64,000 bases of DNA from Mercurialis annua (Eukaryota > Streptophyta > Magnoliopsida > Malpighiales > Euphorbiaceae), in NCBI RefSeq assembly GCF_937616625.2, contig NC_065571.1, forward strand, positions 26,238,201 through 26,302,200, written 5' to 3'. This document shows positions 61,085 to 64,000 of the stretch, piece after piece (position 1 is the first letter of the stretch; each line of letters starts with the position of its first letter). Under the pieces are notes generated by a model. The model ran no database searches and was not told the DNA's origin. It saw nothing but the letters and a program-made list of their open reading frames with translations. A program made the position numbers and the translations under genes.

Positions 61085-64000
61085 TTTTTTTCGTAACGTT
61101 TGTAAACGTTTAGCTTAAATCGCTAAAAAGGTGAAATATTTGGATTTGTTTCGTAACGTTTGTAAATGTTTAACTTAAATCTCTAAAATGGGGAAACTTT
61201 TGGATATGTTTTGTAAAGTTTGTAAACGTTTGGATTTGTTTTGTAACCTATGTAAACGTTTGGTTTTGTTTCGTAACGTTCATAAACATTTGGCTTAAAT
61301 CGACAAAATGGGGAAACGTTTGGATTTGTTTCTTAACGCTTCTAAACGTTTGGCTTCAATCACTAAAAAGGTGAAACGTTTGGATTTGTTTCGTAACGTT
61401 TGTAAACGTTTGGCTTAAATTGCTAAAAATGTGAAAAGTTTGTTTTTGTTCCGTAATGTTTGTAAATGTTTGGATTTGTTTCGTAACGTTTGTAAACGTT
61501 TGGCTTAAATCGCTAAAAAGGTGAAACGTTTGGATTTGTTTTGTAACGTTTGTAAACGTTTGGCTTAAATCGCTAAAAGGGAGAAACATTTGGAATTGTT
61601 TCGTAACGTTTGTATGCGTTTGGCTTAAATCGCTAAAAAGGTGAAATGTTTGGTTTTGTTTCGTAAAGTTTGTAAATGTTTGTCTTAAATCGCTAAAATG
61701 GGGAACCGTTTTGATTTGTTTCGTAACATTTGTAAACGTTTGGCTTAAATCGCTAAAAAGGTGAAACGTTTGGATTTGTTTCGTAACGTTTCAAACGTTT
61801 GGCTTAAATTGCTAAAATGGGAAAACATTAGGATTTGTTTCGTAACGTATGTAAACGTCTGGCTTCAATCGCAATAAAGGTGAAACGTTTGGTTTTGTTT
61901 CGTAACGTTTGTAACGTTCGACTTAATCGTTAAAAAGGTGAAACGTTTGGATTTGTTTCGAAACGTTTGTAAACGATTTTCTTAAATTGCTAAAAATGTG
62001 AAAAGTTTGTTTTTGTTCCGTAATGTTTGTAAACGTTTGGATTTCTTTCGTAACGTTTGTAAACGTTTGTAAATGATTGGCTTAAATCGCTAAAAAGGTG
62101 AAATGTTTGGATTTCTTTTGTAACGTGTGTAAACGTTTGTCTTAAATTGCTAAAATGGGGAACCGTTTTGATTTGTTTCGTTACATTTGTAAACGTTTGG
62201 CTTATATCAATAAAAAGGTGAAACGTTTGGATTTGTTTCGTAACGTTTTAAACGTTTGGCTTAAATTGCTAAAATGGGGAAACGTTTGGATTTGTTTCGT
62301 CACGTATATAAACGTTTGGCTTAAATCACTAAAAAGGTGAAACGTTTGGTTTTGTTTCGTATCGTTTGTAAACGTTCGACTTAATCGCTAAAAAGGTGAA
62401 ATGTTTGGACTTGTTTTTTTAACGATTATCAACGTTTTGCTTAAAATGCTAAAAAGGTGAAACGCTTGGATTTGTTTCGTAACGTTTGTAAACGTTTTGC
62501 TTAAATTTGTAAAAAGGTGAAACGCTTGGATTTGTTTCGTAACGTTTGGTTTTGTTTTGTAACGTTTGGATTTGTTTCGTAACGTTTGTAAACGTTTGAC
62601 TTAAATCGGTAAAAAGGTGAAACATTTGGATTTGTTCCGTAATGTTTGTAAACGTTTGGCTTAAATCGGTAAAAGGGTGAAACATTTGGATTTATTTTGT
62701 AACATTTCTAAACGTTTGTCTTAAATAGCTATAGTGGGGAAACAATTTGATTTGTTTCGTAACATTTGCAAACGTTTGGCTTAAATCGCTAAAAAGATGA
62801 AACATTCAAATTTGTTTCGTAACGTTTTAATCGTTTGGCTTAAATTGCTAAAATGGGAAAACCTTTGGATTTGTTTCGTAACGTATGTAAATGTTTGGCT
62901 TAAATCATTAAAAAGGTGAAAATTTTGTTTTGTTTCGTAACATTTGTAAACTTTCGGCTTAAATCTATAAAAAGGTGTAACGTTTGGATTTGTTTCGTAT
63001 CATTTGTAAACGTTTTGCTTAAATAGCTAAAAAGGTGAAACGCATGGATGTGTTTCGTAACTTTGTAAACGTTTGGCTTAAATTGCTAAAAAGGGGAAAC
63101 GTTTGGATTTGTTCTGTAACGTTTGTAAACGCTTGGTTTTGTTTCGTAACGTTTGGATTGTTTTCATAACGTTTGTCAACATTTGGCTGAAATCGCTAAA
63201 TAGTTGAAATGTTTGGATTTGTTTCGTAACGTTTGTAAACGTTTGGCTTAAATTGCTAAAAAGGGGAAATGTTTGGAGTTGTTTCACAACGTTTCTAAAC
63301 GTTTGGCTAAAATTGCTAATAAGGTGAAACACTTGGATTTGTTTCGGAACGTTTTAAACGTTTGGTTTTGTTTCGTAATGTTTGTAAATGTTTGGCTTAA
63401 ATCGCAAAAAAGGTGAGATGTCCTGTTTGGTTTCGTAACGTTTGGCTTAAATAGCCAAAAAGGTGAAACGTTTCGATTTTTTCATAATGTTTGTAAACAA
63501 TTGACATAAATCGCGAAAAAGGTGAAATGTTTGGATTTGTTTCGTAACGTTTTTAAACGTTTTGATTAAATCGCTAAAAAGGAGAAATGCCTGGATTTGT
63601 TTCGTAACGTTTTTAAACATTTGGCTTAACTCGCTAATACAGTGAAACGTTTGGATATGTTTCGTAACATTTGGCTTAAATTGTTAAAAAGGTAAGACGT
63701 TTTGATTTGTTTCGTAACGTCTGTAATTGTTTTGCTTAAATCGCAAAAAAGGTGAAACGTTTGGTTTTGTTTTGTAACGTTTGTAAACGTTTTGCTTAAA
63801 TCGCTAAAAAGTTGAAACGTTTGGATTTGTTTCGTAACGTTTGCAAACGTTTGTTTTAAAGCATTGAAAAGGTGAAACGTTTGGATTTCGTTCGTAACAT
63901 TTGTAAACGTTTGGCTTAAATTGTTAAAAAGTGTTTCATAACCTTTTAAACATTTGGATTAGTTTGGTAACATTTGTAAACGTTTGGCTTAAATCGCTAA
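61085..64000. repeat. 5104-bp tandem duplication, copy 2 (cut by window edge)
   Basis: Matches 55980-58897 up to the last base of the window, so it continues beyond. A local difference lies at 62565-62660, where copy 1 has lost or rearranged part of a monomer (57466-57560). Confidence 0.88.

Larger units (their letters stand above)
37532..64000. repeat. 60-bp satellite array, right block
   Basis: About 440 monomers of the same unit, running to the window end. Register is good, with scattered 59-bp monomers and deleted forms. One useful deleted form joins GCTAAAAAGGGTTTC directly to RTAACGTTTTAAA. It occurs near 42871, 46731, 49687, 52405, 55361, 58826, 60998 and 63929 and marks higher-order order. 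No gene, LTR or other insert was seen after 37532. Confidence 0.98.

Noticed and set aside
17823..64000. Telomere or rDNA spacer origin of the repeat
   Set aside because: No TTTAGGG arrays and no rRNA sequence or promoter were seen. The unit bears no likeness to either.

Overview
The window is nuclear DNA of a flowering plant, most likely pericentromeric or other constitutive heterochromatin. The evidence is long AT-rich satellite arrays, plant-type Ty1-copia and Ty3/gypsy LTR retrotransposons primed by initiator-Met tRNA, and no ordinary host gene. I saw no intact protein-coding, rRNA or tRNA gene. The species cannot be named from the sequence.

Layout. (1) Positions 1-10182 are a retrotransposon graveyard read mainly on the minus strand. 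It holds decayed Ty3-like non-coding DNA with two internal/LTR junctions (1-3900), then a Ty1-copia element with broken pol (3980-5560), an organelle-like block (about 6040-7690), a leader, a primer-binding site and a 1959-bp LTR (8224-10182). (2) 10183-10856 is a short piece of a 60-bp satellite. (3) 10857-17822 is a Ty3/gypsy element of Tekay/Del type: a complete 2757-bp 5' LTR, PBS, and gag-pol with many stops and frameshifts, cut off inside the integrase core and with no 3' LTR. (4) 17823-28967 is satellite. (5) 28968-37526 is a complete 8559-bp non-autonomous Ty3-type element. Its LTRs are 2380 and 2403 bp and about 99 percent alike, its 5-bp target duplication is GTTTC, and its interior holds only a gag fragment plus purine-rich non-coding DNA. 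(6) 37527-64000 is satellite to the window edge.

The satellite covers about 38 kb (60 percent of the window, roughly 640 monomers). The 60-bp monomer looks like an old dimer of two 30-bp halves. On top of it lies large-scale order: repeated blocks about 3.4-3.5 kb apart, a 5672-bp tandem duplication (45082-50753 / 50754-56426) and a 5104-bp one (from about 55980, second copy from about 61085 past the window end). The young retroelement sits in one copy of a duplicated block while two other copies keep the empty site, so block duplication came before the insertion.

The complete element and the broken Tekay-like element share LTR ends, PBS type and LTR motifs. The simplest reading is that the short element was moved by proteins of an autonomous relative.
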